From positions 1,364,001 through 1,428,000 of the forward strand of contig NZ_CP094718.1 in NCBI RefSeq assembly GCF_025558425.1: DNA of 64,000 nt, read 5' to 3'. The stretch's first letter is position 1. Each line of letters starts with the position of its first letter. This document shows positions 18,359 through 28,627 of this stretch, piece by piece. The translations under genes were made by a program, and so were the position numbers. Below the pieces are notes generated by a model that worked only from the letters and a program-made list of their open reading frames with translations, did not search any database and had not been told where the DNA came from. This DNA is from Staphylococcus sp. IVB6240. GTDB taxonomy: Bacteria; Bacillota; Bacilli; Staphylococcales; Staphylococcaceae.

Positions 18359-18373
18359 CCATAAAACGAAAAC

Positions 18374-19498
18374 TTATAATAAATGTTGTCGAATTTCAAG
18401 AACATGATTAACGAGCTTATCTGCCCCTTTAGCATCTAATTCATCTGCCGCATCTGTTCCTTTTAACCCTGTTAATGTCCCAATGAATGTTGCATTCACT
18501 TTTTGTGCGCTTAATAAATCAGCTAGTGAATCACCAACAATAGTCACCTCATTACGATTCATACAATTTGTCTGTTTTGTCGCATACTCATGGTATTTAT
18601 CTTTTTGATTTCCATTATACGTTGCGACATAGCTGAATGGATTAGGTTTGCCCAGTGGTTTTAACTCAGGATATTGCTTTTCAGCCTCGATAACTTCACT
18701 AGCAGTCACAATATGTGCATCATCAAAATAAGATAACAATCCAAGTGCTTCAAATGGAATTAATGTTTCTACACGTGTACGTCCTGTTGCAATCGCAAGT
18801 AAATAGCCCGCATATTTTAAATCTTGAAGCAGATGACGAATTCCTTCAATTGGCGCAAGGACAACTTCATCATAGATATAACCATTTTTATAGTTGGTTT
18901 TTGCTGTCTTCTTCTCTACTTCTTCATAAAGTTTTGTACCTAAATACCATTCTTGATATAATTCTTGCGCTAGTTGCCACATCACACTATTGATATCAAA
19001 TAAGGCTGTTTGCTCAGTTTGAAGCACCTCTCCAGCATATTTTTTTAGTGCTTCATAAATTTGTTCTTTCCCATCTGTTAAACCATTTAAAAAGTCTAAT
19101 GGTAATGCATAGTCAATACCTTTATATTCAATATGTGACTGCAATTCCTTTAAAGATGTCACTGAAAAAGTAGATTCATCTAAAAATGCTTCTCTTACAT
19201 TTTTAGGTAATGTCTTCAAGACATCAATCAAATGTACTGAAAATACAATGAACAACATATCCCAGTTAGAATTGATTCCTAATGACTTTAGACGATGTAA
19301 TATTTGATCATTTTCAAATAATTCACTTCGAATCGCCATAATTTGAGACTCAGTTAAAGTCTCTAATGCGATACCGTTTTTTAGATTCAAATAGGCTTCA
19401 TCATACAATAGTTCATAAACGGTTAATGCTGATACATCAAAACATCTTGCTTCATCTAAAAATACACCATCTACATCAAATAATACTGCCTTTGTCAT
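18374..19498 (-). CDS. HAD-superfamily hydrolase
   Basis: A 374-residue HAD phosphohydrolase. Motif I is FDVDGVFLDEAR at the N-terminus (nucleophile Asp9). Motif II (ATGRTR) lies near residue 240, and the Lys and Asp motifs near 280-330 (LGKPNPFSY; IVGDSLADLLSA). The cap between motif I and II is unusually long (about 200 residues, mostly helical), so it is not a simple phosphoglycolate phosphatase. The substrate is unknown. I take the ATG at 19498, which has AAGAGGG upstream, rather than the TTG at 19504 that abuts it. Confidence 0.83.
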   Translation of the reverse strand: MTKAVLFDVDGVFLDEARCFDVSALTVYELLYDEAYLNLKNGIALETLTESQIMAIRSELFENDQILHRLKSLGINSNWDMLFIVFSVHLIDVLKTLPKNVREAFLDESTFSVTSLKELQSHIEYKGIDYALPLDFLNGLTDGKEQIYEALKKYAGEVLQTEQTALFDINSVMWQLAQELYQEWYLGTKLYEEVEKKTAKTNYKNGYIYDEVVLAPIEGIRHLLQDLKYAGYLLAIATGRTRVETLIPFEALGLLSYFDDAHIVTASEVIEAEKQYPELKPLGKPNPFSYVATYNGNQKDKYHEYATKQTNCMNRNEVTIVGDSLADLLSAQKVNATFIGTLTGLKGTDAADELDAKGADKLVNHVLEIRQHLL

Positions 19499-19577
19499 AA
19501 TCAATCCCTCTTCCCGAATATTCAGATAATATCATTATATCACGCTATGCAGTGAACACCAACCTGTTCTACAAAAC

Positions 19578-19626
19578 AAAAAATAGTGTAAACCACTATG
19601 ATACATAGCAATTACACTATTTTTTA
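19578..19626 (-). terminator. Terminator of the acyltransferase gene
   Basis: Reading leftward, AAAAAATAGTGTAA pairs with TTACACTATTTTTT around an inner stem; the A/T tails make it effective in both directions. Confidence 0.82.
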
Positions 19627-19630
19627 AGGA

Positions 19631-20248
19631 CTATTTTGTTTTAACGTATTCATTCAGTTCTTTTTGTAATTGTTTCGTACGTTCGCCAATTAAGTTTGTA
19701 AGATATTCTACTTTTTCTTGGCGTTTCATACCTTCTGGAAAAGTTGTTGTATCAATCGGTTCTCCAAACTTAATATATGCTTTACCTGTTAACATACCAA
19801 TGATTTTAGTCGGTCCAACGTATGCTGCAGGTAAAATTGGTTTCTTCGCTAACATAGCAATGGTAGCCGCACCGCGTTTTAACGGTACTTCTTCTTTTGT
19901 TCTATGTCCTGATGGAAAAATCCCTACTGTTTTATTAGAATTCAATAATTTAACAGGAATTTTCAACGTACTTGGCCCTGGATTTTCACGATTTACTGGA
20001 AAGGCATTCAATGCAGATAAAAACTTCCCAAAAAGTTTATTTTCAAACAGTTCTTGCTTTGCCATAAAATGAATTTGATTTGGGAGCAAGGCAACTCCTA
20101 ATAAGACAATTTCATTATAACTTTCATGATTACATGTTACGAGATACTCATGGTTATCTGGTTCATGTTCTTTTCCAATGACTTCTAAATTTTTCAATCT
20201 TTTAACTATCAAAAAGTTTAAGACTGACCCGATAAAATTGTAGAGCAT
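19631..20248 (-). CDS. PlsC-like 1-acyl-glycerol-3-phosphate acyltransferase family protein
   Basis: A 205-residue membrane-associated acyltransferase of the PlsC (LPLAT) family, which acylates lysophosphatidate or related lysolipids. The family block I normally reads NHX4D; here it is NHESYNE (His41, Glu46), with Glu in place of Asp. The FPEGTRS-like block III reads FPSGHRTKE at 111-119. A hydrophobic N-terminus (1-18) anchors it. I use the ATG at 20248 with AGAGGTG upstream. It may be the second, non-essential PlsC-type enzyme of staphylococci. It is divergent from htrA. Confidence 0.83.
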   Translation of the reverse strand: MLYNFIGSVLNFLIVKRLKNLEVIGKEHEPDNHEYLVTCNHESYNEIVLLGVALLPNQIHFMAKQELFENKLFGKFLSALNAFPVNRENPGPSTLKIPVKLLNSNKTVGIFPSGHRTKEEVPLKRGAATIAMLAKKPILPAAYVGPTKIIGMLTGKAYIKFGEPIDTTTFPEGMKRQEKVEYLTNLIGERTKQLQKELNEYVKTK

Positions 20249-20403
20249 GTTGGCACCTCTTTTATTTATTAAAATTAGCTCTTTAGATTTTATCACTTCC
20301 TTTTCATTTCAACAAGTTTTCATCGGCTACAACTATAGTCTGATACCATGTGACTAGAAATATCATTGGAAAAACCGCATAATATAAGGGAAGGAGGCAT
20401 ACT

Positions 20404-21615
20404 ATGAATTCAAACGACAATCATCAAAATTCACAAACACAACCTTATCAAACACCACCACCTCGACAACAAAAACCTAGCTGGTTACGTCTAATTATTT
20501 CGGCACTTATTGCTGGCCTTGTTGGAGGTATGATTGCATTTGGCGCAATGAACGGTGTGTCAAAATGGTTGCCCTCTGATAATCGATCAGGCGCAAACGT
20601 AAATGTGGCAGAAAATGAAAAAGGTGGCAATCTACAAGATAATAAATCTAAATCTTACGCATCAGTTAATGAAATGATTCAAGATAAATCACCTTCTATC
20701 GTTGGTGTTATCAATGAACAAAAAGCGGAGAGTTTAGAGGATTTACTTCGAGGCAAATCAACAGATGCCCAACCGTCTGGAATTGGTTCAGGTGTGATTT
20801 ATCAACTCAATCAAAAAGATGCTTATATCGTTACAAATAATCATGTGATTGACGGTGCAACGTCAATTAAAGTTCAACTACATAACTCAAAACAAGTGAG
20901 TGCTGAGCTTGTAGGCACAGATCCACTGACAGATATCGCTGTTCTTAAAATCAAAAATCGCAATGATATTAAAGCCATTGACTTTGCCGATTCTTCAAAA
21001 GTAAAAACAGGTGATAGCGTCTTCGCAATGGGGAACCCACTTGGTTTAGAATTTGCGAACACGGTCACTTCAGGTATTATCTCAGCAAGTGAACGTACAA
21101 TTGACGCAGAAACATCAGCTGGTACAAATAAAGTAACTGTACTTCAAACAGATGCTGCCATCAACCCTGGTAACTCTGGTGGTGCACTTGTAGATCTTAA
21201 CGGAAACTTAGTCGGTATTAACTCTATGAAAATCTCTGCCCCACAAGTTGAAGGGATTGGTTTTGCTATTCCAAGTAATGAAGTAAAATTAGTGATTGAA
21301 CAATTGGTTAAACATGGAGAAGTAAAACGTCCTTCAGTCGGTATCGGCATGTTAAATGTGGCAGATATTCCCGCTTCATATAAAAAGAAATTGGATGCAG
21401 ATAGCGGTGTGTATGTCGCTGAAGTTCAACGTAGCAATAGTAGCCTAAAAAGTGGTGACATCATCACTGAAATTGATGGCAAAAAAGTTGAAAATGATTC
21501 AGATCTACGCGCTTATCTGTATAAAAATAAACAGCCTGGTGATACTGTAACATTTACAATTAAACGTAATGGACAGACTCAAAAAGTAGATGTCGCATTA
21601 GCTGAATCTCGATAA
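20404..21615 (+). CDS. htrA: HtrA-type membrane-anchored serine protease
   Basis: A 403-residue HtrA/DegP-family protease. A proline- and glutamine-rich cytoplasmic tail (1-27) is followed by one transmembrane helix (about 28-49), a linker, and a trypsin-like domain with the triad His147 (TNNHVIDG), Asp177 (PLTDIAVL) and Ser258 (NPGNSGGAL). One PDZ domain lies at about 305-400. It degrades misfolded exported proteins outside the membrane under heat or envelope stress. The start has GGAAGGAGG upstream. It is the HtrA1-like paralogue judged by position next to tyrS. It is monocistronic with its own terminator. Confidence 0.94.
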   Translation: MNSNDNHQNSQTQPYQTPPPRQQKPSWLRLIISALIAGLVGGMIAFGAMNGVSKWLPSDNRSGANVNVAENEKGGNLQDNKSKSYASVNEMIQDKSPSIVGVINEQKAESLEDLLRGKSTDAQPSGIGSGVIYQLNQKDAYIVTNNHVIDGATSIKVQLHNSKQVSAELVGTDPLTDIAVLKIKNRNDIKAIDFADSSKVKTGDSVFAMGNPLGLEFANTVTSGIISASERTIDAETSAGTNKVTVLQTDAAINPGNSGGALVDLNGNLVGINSMKISAPQVEGIGFAIPSNEVKLVIEQLVKHGEVKRPSVGIGMLNVADIPASYKKKLDADSGVYVAEVQRSNSSLKSGDIITEIDGKKVENDSDLRAYLYKNKQPGDTVTFTIKRNGQTQKVDVALAESR

Positions 21616-21621
21616 TTAGAT

Positions 21622-21665
21622 AAAACCATTGAAATGTCAGACTCGACACTTCAATGGTTTTTTAT
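21622..21665 (+). terminator. htrA terminator
   Basis: AAAACCATTGAA pairs with TTCAATGGTTTT around an inner stem, followed by Ts. Confidence 0.87.
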
Positions 21666-21711
21666 GATTTCATGATTAATACATACCAAATTCTGTATAT
21701 GATGAAATATT

Positions 21712-22500
21712 TCATTTACTAGTATCTATACTACGATCATTTCCACATGTTAATTCTCTCAACCGATCACTGCTCAACCTCAGCATCTCATTCTCAACTT
21801 CGCTCCATTGTCCAAAAAGGCACTCCTTAAGGATTTCTACCGCTGAAGCATCATCTATTGCAGAATCATACACACAATGTTTGTCTCTTTGGTAAATTTG
21901 TATTCGCTTAAAAATTTGATCATTTTCTAGTTCTTTTAATCGCATAGGCAAGTTTTTAACTATCTCATCATGATGTTCCATAGGAGTTGCTCTAGCATTA
22001 GTTGGATCAATTCTATAAAGTTCTTCGTATCGAATCAAAGTGCTGAGATATGACAATTCTGGTTTCGTCGCAATTAATGCTAAAGATACTTCATACCCGA
22101 GAGACTTCAGAAGTTGAGCAGTTTCTCTAGGAACAGCCGTTGTTCTTAATGTCCCTTCGATTAATAGATGATAACTTTGTTTACTTAATTCCTCAATTAA
22201 TAACTCAACCATCTTACCTGCAAACTTCTTGGTATAATGAACACTTTCTTTTCCAAATTCCTTTTGTAAATTTAGATAATTAGGATGTAATGATTGGTAA
22301 CTATTCACATCAATGATAATAATATTTCCTTGAAATTCTTTTTGTTTCATTCTATGCAACGTTGTCTTCCCTGCACCACTCTGTCCGCCCAGTAAGATCG
22401 CTTTAGGCTGAGTGGAGATCGTTTTTCCGCGTGTTAAAGAGCGAGTAAGTCGTTTAAATGCAAGGTTAATTTCACTTTGACTAAATTTTTTCAATGTCAT
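21712..22500 (-). CDS. pezT: PezT-like zeta toxin, probably inactive
   Basis: A 262-residue zeta-family kinase, closely similar along its length to streptococcal PezT, which phosphorylates UDP-N-acetylglucosamine and blocks wall synthesis. The Walker A motif GGQSGAGKTT is intact, with Lys45 at the PezT position. Where PezT has the catalytic base Asp66 (in IIDGDS), this protein reads IIDVNS, that is Val65-Asn66. Loss of that Asp is expected to abolish activity. The ATG overlaps the pezA stop by one base (TAATG), preserving the operon structure. No frameshift is seen. Similarity to streptococcal proteins suggests horizontal origin. Confidence 0.88.
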   Translation of the reverse strand: MTLKKFSQSEINLAFKRLTRSLTRGKTISTQPKAILLGGQSGAGKTTLHRMKQKEFQGNIIIIDVNSYQSLHPNYLNLQKEFGKESVHYTKKFAGKMVELLIEELSKQSYHLLIEGTLRTTAVPRETAQLLKSLGYEVSLALIATKPELSYLSTLIRYEELYRIDPTNARATPMEHHDEIVKNLPMRLKELENDQIFKRIQIYQRDKHCVYDSAIDDASAVEILKECLFGQWSEVENEMLRLSSDRLRELTCGNDRSIDTSK

Positions 22501-22976
22501 TAAGCTACCACCTGATGACGAGCAATCTCTAACATACGTTCAATACCATCTAAGTAACCATTGAAACGCTCTATCTCGTCAAATGTTTCAACAAGATAAA
22601 TTTTGGTATTGATAATATCCGACAAATCATCACTCATTAGAACCCATGGATTTGACTCATCATCATATGATATGTCTTGATGATCTTGATAACGATATAA
22701 TTGAGATAAAATACCAGCACCACGTTCTTTAATCATCTCAATTTTAAGTGTTATTTCATCATCTTCAACAGGTATTAACAATTTTTCTTTCCCTACGATA
22801 TCAATATATGTCACATTAAATTTATGACATATACTATCTACGAGCTCTATCGATACGTTACTTGTCCCATTTTCATAACGGCTCAGGCTATTTATTGAAA
22901 TACCCAAAATTTACGCGAATTCTGGTTGTGTCAGATTATATGTGTTACGTAAAGTTTTAATGTTTTTTCCAATCAT
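22500..22976 (-). pseudogene. pezA: PezA-like antitoxin with a premature stop at codon 22
   Basis: The frame from ATG 22976 reads MIGKNIKTLRNTYNLTQPEF, then Ala, then TAA at 22911-22913, and continues in the same frame ILGISINSLSRYENG to the normal end. With the stop ignored it is 158 codons, the size of PezA, with an N-terminal XRE helix-turn-helix (about 5-60) and the helical toxin-binding C-terminal half (WVLMSDDLSDIINTKIYL and on). The stop lies between helices of the DNA-binding fold. A TTG at 22907 could restart translation and give a protein lacking the first helix but keeping the toxin-binding part. The ribosome site AGGGGG precedes the original ATG. Confidence 0.85.
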
Positions 22977-22997
22977 ATAAATCCCCCTCTATTCATA

Positions 22998-23036
22998 TGA
23001 TTATACCCTCATGTAAGATAAACGGACCAAAAATGG
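22998..23036 (-). promoter_or_regulatory. Candidate pezAT promoter and operator
   Basis: A TATAAT box (complement of about 23001-23006) lies 25 bases upstream of the pezA start. A small inverted repeat ACCATTTTTGGT lies at about 23025-23036 upstream of it, where PezA autoregulation would be expected. No good -35 is seen. Confidence 0.35.
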
Positions 23037-23115
23037 TACGCGTCAGCTTAATTATAATCGCAAATAATAAAAATCATTGAGAAAATCGTAACCATAGCAT
23101 GATTTTCATACAACC

Positions 23116-23158
23116 TAAAAAAGCCAGCGACGGCTCAAAGAGAACACATCACTGACTT
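23116..23158 (-). terminator. tyrS terminator
   Basis: Reading leftward, AGTCAGTGATG pairs with CGTCGCTGGCT (with G-U pairs) and a T run follows. It begins a few bases after the tyrS stop. Confidence 0.75.
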
Positions 23159-23165
23159 ATTCATC

Positions 23166-24673
<1,508 letters not shown>

Positions 24674-24679
24674 TAAATC

Positions 24680-24707
24680 ATTATATATGAACTTTAACAT
24701 ATGTCAA
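24680..24707 (-). promoter_or_regulatory. tyrS promoter
   Basis: Perfect TTGACA (complement of 24702-24707) and TATAAT (complement of 24680-24685) with a 16-base spacer. The predicted start opens the T-box leader. Confidence 0.8.
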
Positions 24708-24776
24708 CCGTAATATCCAATAAAAATATTCCGAAAAAGATATGCTATAATATGGACAACTGGAGGTGCGATTGTG

Positions 24777-25673
24777 ATGAGTGAAAAACAGGAATCAACC
24801 AAAAACTTAACTTTTTTCATTGCACGATTTGATCAACTTTTTGATCGCATGAAACGTATTATTTTCACATCACTTGCACTCTTCATATTCGTCTGCCTCG
24901 TTATGATTGGTATTATGTTTATTTACTTTACAAGTCTTGTATCCGAATCACAATCATTAGATGATGTGACATTGATACAGAATGTGACAAAGTTACCTGA
25001 AATGCCCCCTGTCAAAACAGTACATACAGATCTTATCGCACTATACGATGCACCAGAACCCGCATTGATCGCTGGTCCTTCTGAGGTTTCCCCTTATGTG
25101 ACATCAGCACTTGTAGCTGCTGAAGATGATCAATTTTATTTACATAATGGTGTCTTACCTAAAGCAGTCTTGCGTGCCATATATCAAGATGTATTCCAAC
25201 ATCAATATGCAACGGGAGGCAGTACCATCACCCAACAATTAATTAAAAATCAATTACTATCTAGTGAACGCACATATGATAGAAAGGCAAAAGAAATTGT
25301 CTATGCATTACGTGTTGAAAAACTGATGACAAAGGAAGAAATCATATACACATACCTAAACCGTGTACCTTTTGGCTTGGATACGAATGGTCAGCATATT
25401 ACCGGGATTACGTCTGCATCATACGGTATCTTTGGCAAACCTCCAAGTACTTTGAACTTAGCAGAATCTGCATATCTTACTGGTCTATTGCAAAGCCCTT
25501 ATTACTACACGCCGTTCGACGCCAATGGTAACATACGTTCCAAAGAAGAATTAGCGCCTTCTATCCATAGACAGCACTATGTTTTAAAACGTATGCTGAT
25601 TGAAAATATGATTAGTTCAAAAGAATATCAAAGTGCTTTAAACTACGATATTCCAAAACATTTCCAACCTTAA
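24777..25673 (+). CDS. Monofunctional peptidoglycan glycosyltransferase (GT51)
   Basis: A 298-residue membrane-anchored transglycosylase that polymerises lipid II glycan. One transmembrane helix (about 35-58) is followed by a GT51 domain with the catalytic Glu motif AAEDDQFYLHNG near 115-126, TGGSTITQQLIKN near 150-163, and EKLMTKEEIIYTYLNRVPFG further on. No transpeptidase domain follows, so it is an SgtA/SgtB-type enzyme rather than a class A PBP. I prefer the ATG at 24777 (GGAGGTG eight bases upstream) over the overlapping GTG at 24774. An extended -10 (TGCTATAAT) lies just upstream. Confidence 0.9.
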   Translation: MSEKQESTKNLTFFIARFDQLFDRMKRIIFTSLALFIFVCLVMIGIMFIYFTSLVSESQSLDDVTLIQNVTKLPEMPPVKTVHTDLIALYDAPEPALIAGPSEVSPYVTSALVAAEDDQFYLHNGVLPKAVLRAIYQDVFQHQYATGGSTITQQLIKNQLLSSERTYDRKAKEIVYALRVEKLMTKEEIIYTYLNRVPFGLDTNGQHITGITSASYGIFGKPPSTLNLAESAYLTGLLQSPYYYTPFDANGNIRSKEELAPSIHRQHYVLKRMLIENMISSKEYQSALNYDIPKHFQP

Positions 25674-25718
25674 TAATAAAGAAGCGATACCATCTTGGTA
25701 TCGCTTCTTTATTATTAT
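25673..25718. terminator. Bidirectional terminator between the GT51 gene and fhs
   Basis: A perfect stem of about 21 bp (AATAAAGAAGCGATACCA with TGGTATCGCTTCTTTATT) with a three-base loop lies between convergent genes. Confidence 0.92.
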
Positions 25719-25734
25719 ATTTTATTTTAATTAA

Positions 25735-27402
25735 TTAGAATAAACCAATCGCATGTCCATCTTCTGTTACGCCCATCTTAAGTGCTGCTGGTTGTTTTGG
25801 TAAACCAGGCATTGTCATAATCGCACCTGTTAATGCAACGATAAATCCTGCACCTGTTTTCGCTTCGAGTTCACGAATTGTAATTTCGAAATCTGAAGGT
25901 GCACCCAATCTTGTTTGATCATCTGAGAATGAATATTGCGTTTTAGCCATACAGATTGGATAATGGTCCCAACCATTTTCTTTAAATTGTTTTAATTGTT
26001 TTTGTGCTTTTGATGTGAATGTAACTTTTGAACCACCATAGATTTCTTTTACGATTGTTTCAATTTTGTCTTCTAACGGTTGTTCTAATTCATATAAGTG
26101 TTTGAATGTTTGTGGCTGTTCTACAACTTCAAGTACTTTTTTCGCTAAGTCAACGCCACCTGCACCACCTTTTTCCCATACTTCTGTTAATGATAAGCGC
26201 ACGTCATTGTCTTTTGCCCATTGTTGTACAGCTTCAAATTCAGCATCTGTGTCATGAATAAATGCATTTAAAGCAATGACTGGTTCAACACCAAATTTAC
26301 GGATATTGTTAACGTGACGGTCTAAGTTGGCAATACCTGCTTTTACCGCTTCAACGTTTTCTTCTTTTAAGTTATCTTTAGCTACGCCACCATGCATTTT
26401 AAGCGCACGAATTGTTGCCACAAGTACAACTGCATCTGGTTCAAATTCAGCTTTACGTGCTTTAATATCAATGAATTTCTCAGCACCTAAATCTGAACCA
26501 AAACCTGCTTCTGTTACAACGATATCTGCCAAGTCACGTGCAGTTTCTGTCGCGATAATTGAGTTACAACCGTGTGCAATGTTCGCGAATGGTCCACCAT
26601 GGATTAAAGCTGGTGTCCCTTCCATAGTTTGTACTAAGTTAGGCTTAATCGCATCTTTTAAAATCATGGCTAATGCGCCTTCAACACCTAAATCTTCAAC
26701 AGTAACTGGTTGGCGATCGCGTGTATAACCGATAGTAATTTTAGCAATACTTGCTTTTAAGTCCATAATGTCAGTACTTAAGCATAAAATCGCCATAATT
26801 TCAGATGCAACCGTAATATTAAATCCATCCTCACGTGGCACACCTTGAGTTGGACCACCAAGGCCAACTACAACATTACGTAATGCACGATCATTCATAT
26901 CTAATACACGTTTCCATTCAATACGTCTTTGATCAATACCTAAAGCATTTCCTTGATGAATATGGTTGTCTATAAATGCAGATAATGCATTGTTCGCTGT
27001 TGTGATCGCATGAAAGTCACCATTGAAATGTAAATTGATATCTTCCATAGGTAATACTTGTGCATAACCGCCACCTGTTGCGCCACCTTTAATACCAAAA
27101 GTAGGTCCAAGTGCAGGTTCACGTAGTGCTACCATAACATTTTGATCAATGTGTTGGAATGCGTCAGCTAAACCTACAGTTACTGTTGATTTCCCTTCTC
27201 CAGCAGGTGTTGGGCTCATCGCTGTGACAAGAACAACTTTCCCCTTTTTACCTTTTGTTTGGATTTTAGAAATATCAATTTTAGCTTTGTAATGCCCGTA
27301 CTGTTCTAAAGCTTCTTCAGCAATTCCAGCTTTATCAGCAATCTCCTTAATTGGTTTAAGTGTTGCTTGATTTGCAATTTCTAAATCTGATAAATGACTC
27401 AC
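25735..27402 (-). CDS. fhs: Formate-tetrahydrofolate ligase
   Basis: A 555-residue enzyme making 10-formyl-tetrahydrofolate from formate, ATP and THF, which feeds purine and fMet synthesis. The P-loop TPAGEGKST lies near 65-73, and the family signatures [21 protein letters not shown] and [12 protein letters not shown] are intact. Length is normal. The start is GTG/ATG-type with AAGGGGC upstream. It stands alone, with a long upstream region holding a striking palindrome and CGAAC-type motifs. No acetyl-CoA synthetase or acu genes lie between it and ccpA, unlike the S. aureus order I recall. Confidence 0.96.
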   Translation of the reverse strand: MSHLSDLEIANQATLKPIKEIADKAGIAEEALEQYGHYKAKIDISKIQTKGKKGKVVLVTAMSPTPAGEGKSTVTVGLADAFQHIDQNVMVALREPALGPTFGIKGGATGGGYAQVLPMEDINLHFNGDFHAITTANNALSAFIDNHIHQGNALGIDQRRIEWKRVLDMNDRALRNVVVGLGGPTQGVPREDGFNITVASEIMAILCLSTDIMDLKASIAKITIGYTRDRQPVTVEDLGVEGALAMILKDAIKPNLVQTMEGTPALIHGGPFANIAHGCNSIIATETARDLADIVVTEAGFGSDLGAEKFIDIKARKAEFEPDAVVLVATIRALKMHGGVAKDNLKEENVEAVKAGIANLDRHVNNIRKFGVEPVIALNAFIHDTDAEFEAVQQWAKDNDVRLSLTEVWEKGGAGGVDLAKKVLEVVEQPQTFKHLYELEQPLEDKIETIVKEIYGGSKVTFTSKAQKQLKQFKENGWDHYPICMAKTQYSFSDDQTRLGAPSDFEITIRELEAKTGAGFIVALTGAIMTMPGLPKQPAALKMGVTEDGHAIGLF

Positions 27403-27429
27403 AATATTCAGCCCCTTAATTCATCTTTT

Positions 27430-27454
27430 AGATATGTAAACGTTTTACATATCT
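27430..27454. promoter_or_regulatory. Palindrome in the fhs 5' region (cre-like half sites)
   Basis: Two perfect 11-base arms, AGATATGTAAA and TTTACATATCT, flank CGT, 28 bases upstream of the fhs start. Half sites resemble TGTAAACG of CcpA sites, but the spacing is one base off consensus. It could be an operator or an RNA hairpin near the ribosome site. Confidence 0.55.
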
Positions 27455-27486
27455 ATCTAATCATATAATAACGGACTCACTGCCAA

Positions 27487-27571
27487 TTGTCGAACAATAT
27501 CAGCATATTCTGATCAAGAAAGATTTGAACGAACAAATAAACCGTAAATATCATATGTGTTGTTCGTTTTC
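27487..27571 (-). promoter_or_regulatory. Candidate PurR-type boxes upstream of fhs
   Basis: CGAAC motifs in AT-rich context occur at 27491-27495 and 27530-27534, with an inverted GTTCG at 27562-27566. The last two are arranged as facing half-boxes about 32 bases centre to centre, similar to paired PurBoxes. One-carbon genes are PurR targets in related bacteria. This is a sequence-only guess. Confidence 0.35.
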
Positions 27572-27577
27572 GGACAT

Positions 27578-27616
27578 AAAAAAACAATGCTGCTTTTCAG
27601 CAAACATTGCTTCTCT
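27578..27616 (-). terminator. ccpA terminator
   Basis: Reading leftward, GCAATGTTTGCTG pairs with AGCAGCATTGT around AAAA and is followed by seven Ts. Confidence 0.87.
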
Positions 27617-27621
27617 ATGAA

Positions 27622-28611
27622 TTATTTTGTTGTTCCTCTATAGCGGATTGTATGAGGTAATGTCACATTTTTATCTGTAACATCTTCTTTATTCATGTAT
27701 TTAGTAAGTAATCTCATACCAACTGCACCGATATCATAAAGTGGTTGAATGACACTGGATAATTGCGGACGTACCATTTCTACAAGTCGTGTATTATTGA
27801 AACTTACCACTTGAATATCTTCTGGAACGCTTAATCCGTTATCTAATGCACCGTGAACAACACCAATGGCCTGTTCATCACTTATAGATAAGACGGCATC
27901 TGGTTTAGAATCTTTAATGACTTCAAAAGCACGTAAGCCATCTTTATATGTTTCATCACCAACATATACAAGATGATCGTCTACTGAAAGACCATGTTTT
28001 TCTAAAGTATTTCTTAAGCCTTTACCGACTTCTTCTTGAGCAACTTTTGAATAGCCTCCGCCAATAAAAGCAAACTTTTCCGCACCTGAATCAAGCAACT
28101 TTTCAGTCACTTCTTCACTTGCTTTTACAAAATCGATGTTAACCGAAGAAATATCTGCTTCTTTACCATTTGTCCCTGAAACGACAACTGGAATAGACGC
28201 TTGCTTAATTTGCTCTTGTATAGCATCTGTAATTGTTCCACCAAGGAAAATGATGCCATCTACTTGTTTGCTTAATAGATTATTGAATATTTCTTCCTCT
28301 TTTTTCGGATCATCATCTGAATTAGAGATGATTGTATGATATTTATACATCATCGCTATATCTTCAATACCGCGAGCCAATTCTGAATAATAAATATTAG
28401 AAATATCAGGAATAATGACACCTACAGTAGTTGTTTTTTTGCTTGCAAGACCTCTTGCAACAGCATTAGGATGATAATTTAATCGTTTAATTACTTCATT
28501 AACTTTATCACGTGTTGCTGGTTTTACATTTTGGTTACCATTGACAACTCGTGAAACCGTTGCCATAGAAACATTTGCTTCACGTGCAACATCATATATA
28601 GTGACAGTCAT
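27622..28611 (-). CDS. ccpA: Catabolite control protein A
   Basis: A 329-residue LacI/GalR-family regulator. The N-terminal helix-turn-helix starts [22 protein letters not shown], followed by the hinge helix [11 protein letters not shown] (about 50-60) and a periplasmic-binding-like core. With HPr-Ser46-P it binds cre sites and represses or activates carbon-use genes. Length and motifs are those of staphylococcal CcpA. The ribosome site AAGGAGGG overlaps a full-consensus cre sequence, so autoregulation is likely. aroA lies about 200 bases upstream with its own terminator. Confidence 0.96.
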   Translation of the reverse strand: MTVTIYDVAREANVSMATVSRVVNGNQNVKPATRDKVNEVIKRLNYHPNAVARGLASKKTTTVGVIIPDISNIYYSELARGIEDIAMMYKYHTIISNSDDDPKKEEEIFNNLLSKQVDGIIFLGGTITDAIQEQIKQASIPVVVSGTNGKEADISSVNIDFVKASEEVTEKLLDSGAEKFAFIGGGYSKVAQEEVGKGLRNTLEKHGLSVDDHLVYVGDETYKDGLRAFEVIKDSKPDAVLSISDEQAIGVVHGALDNGLSVPEDIQVVSFNNTRLVEMVRPQLSSVIQPLYDIGAVGMRLLTKYMNKEDVTDKNVTLPHTIRYRGTTK

Positions 28612-28627
28612 ATTTTTAAACCCTCCT

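Noticed and set aside
26327-26728. 133-codon plus-strand frame opposite fhs
   Set aside because: It is a shadow of a highly conserved coding region, with no ribosome site or promoter.
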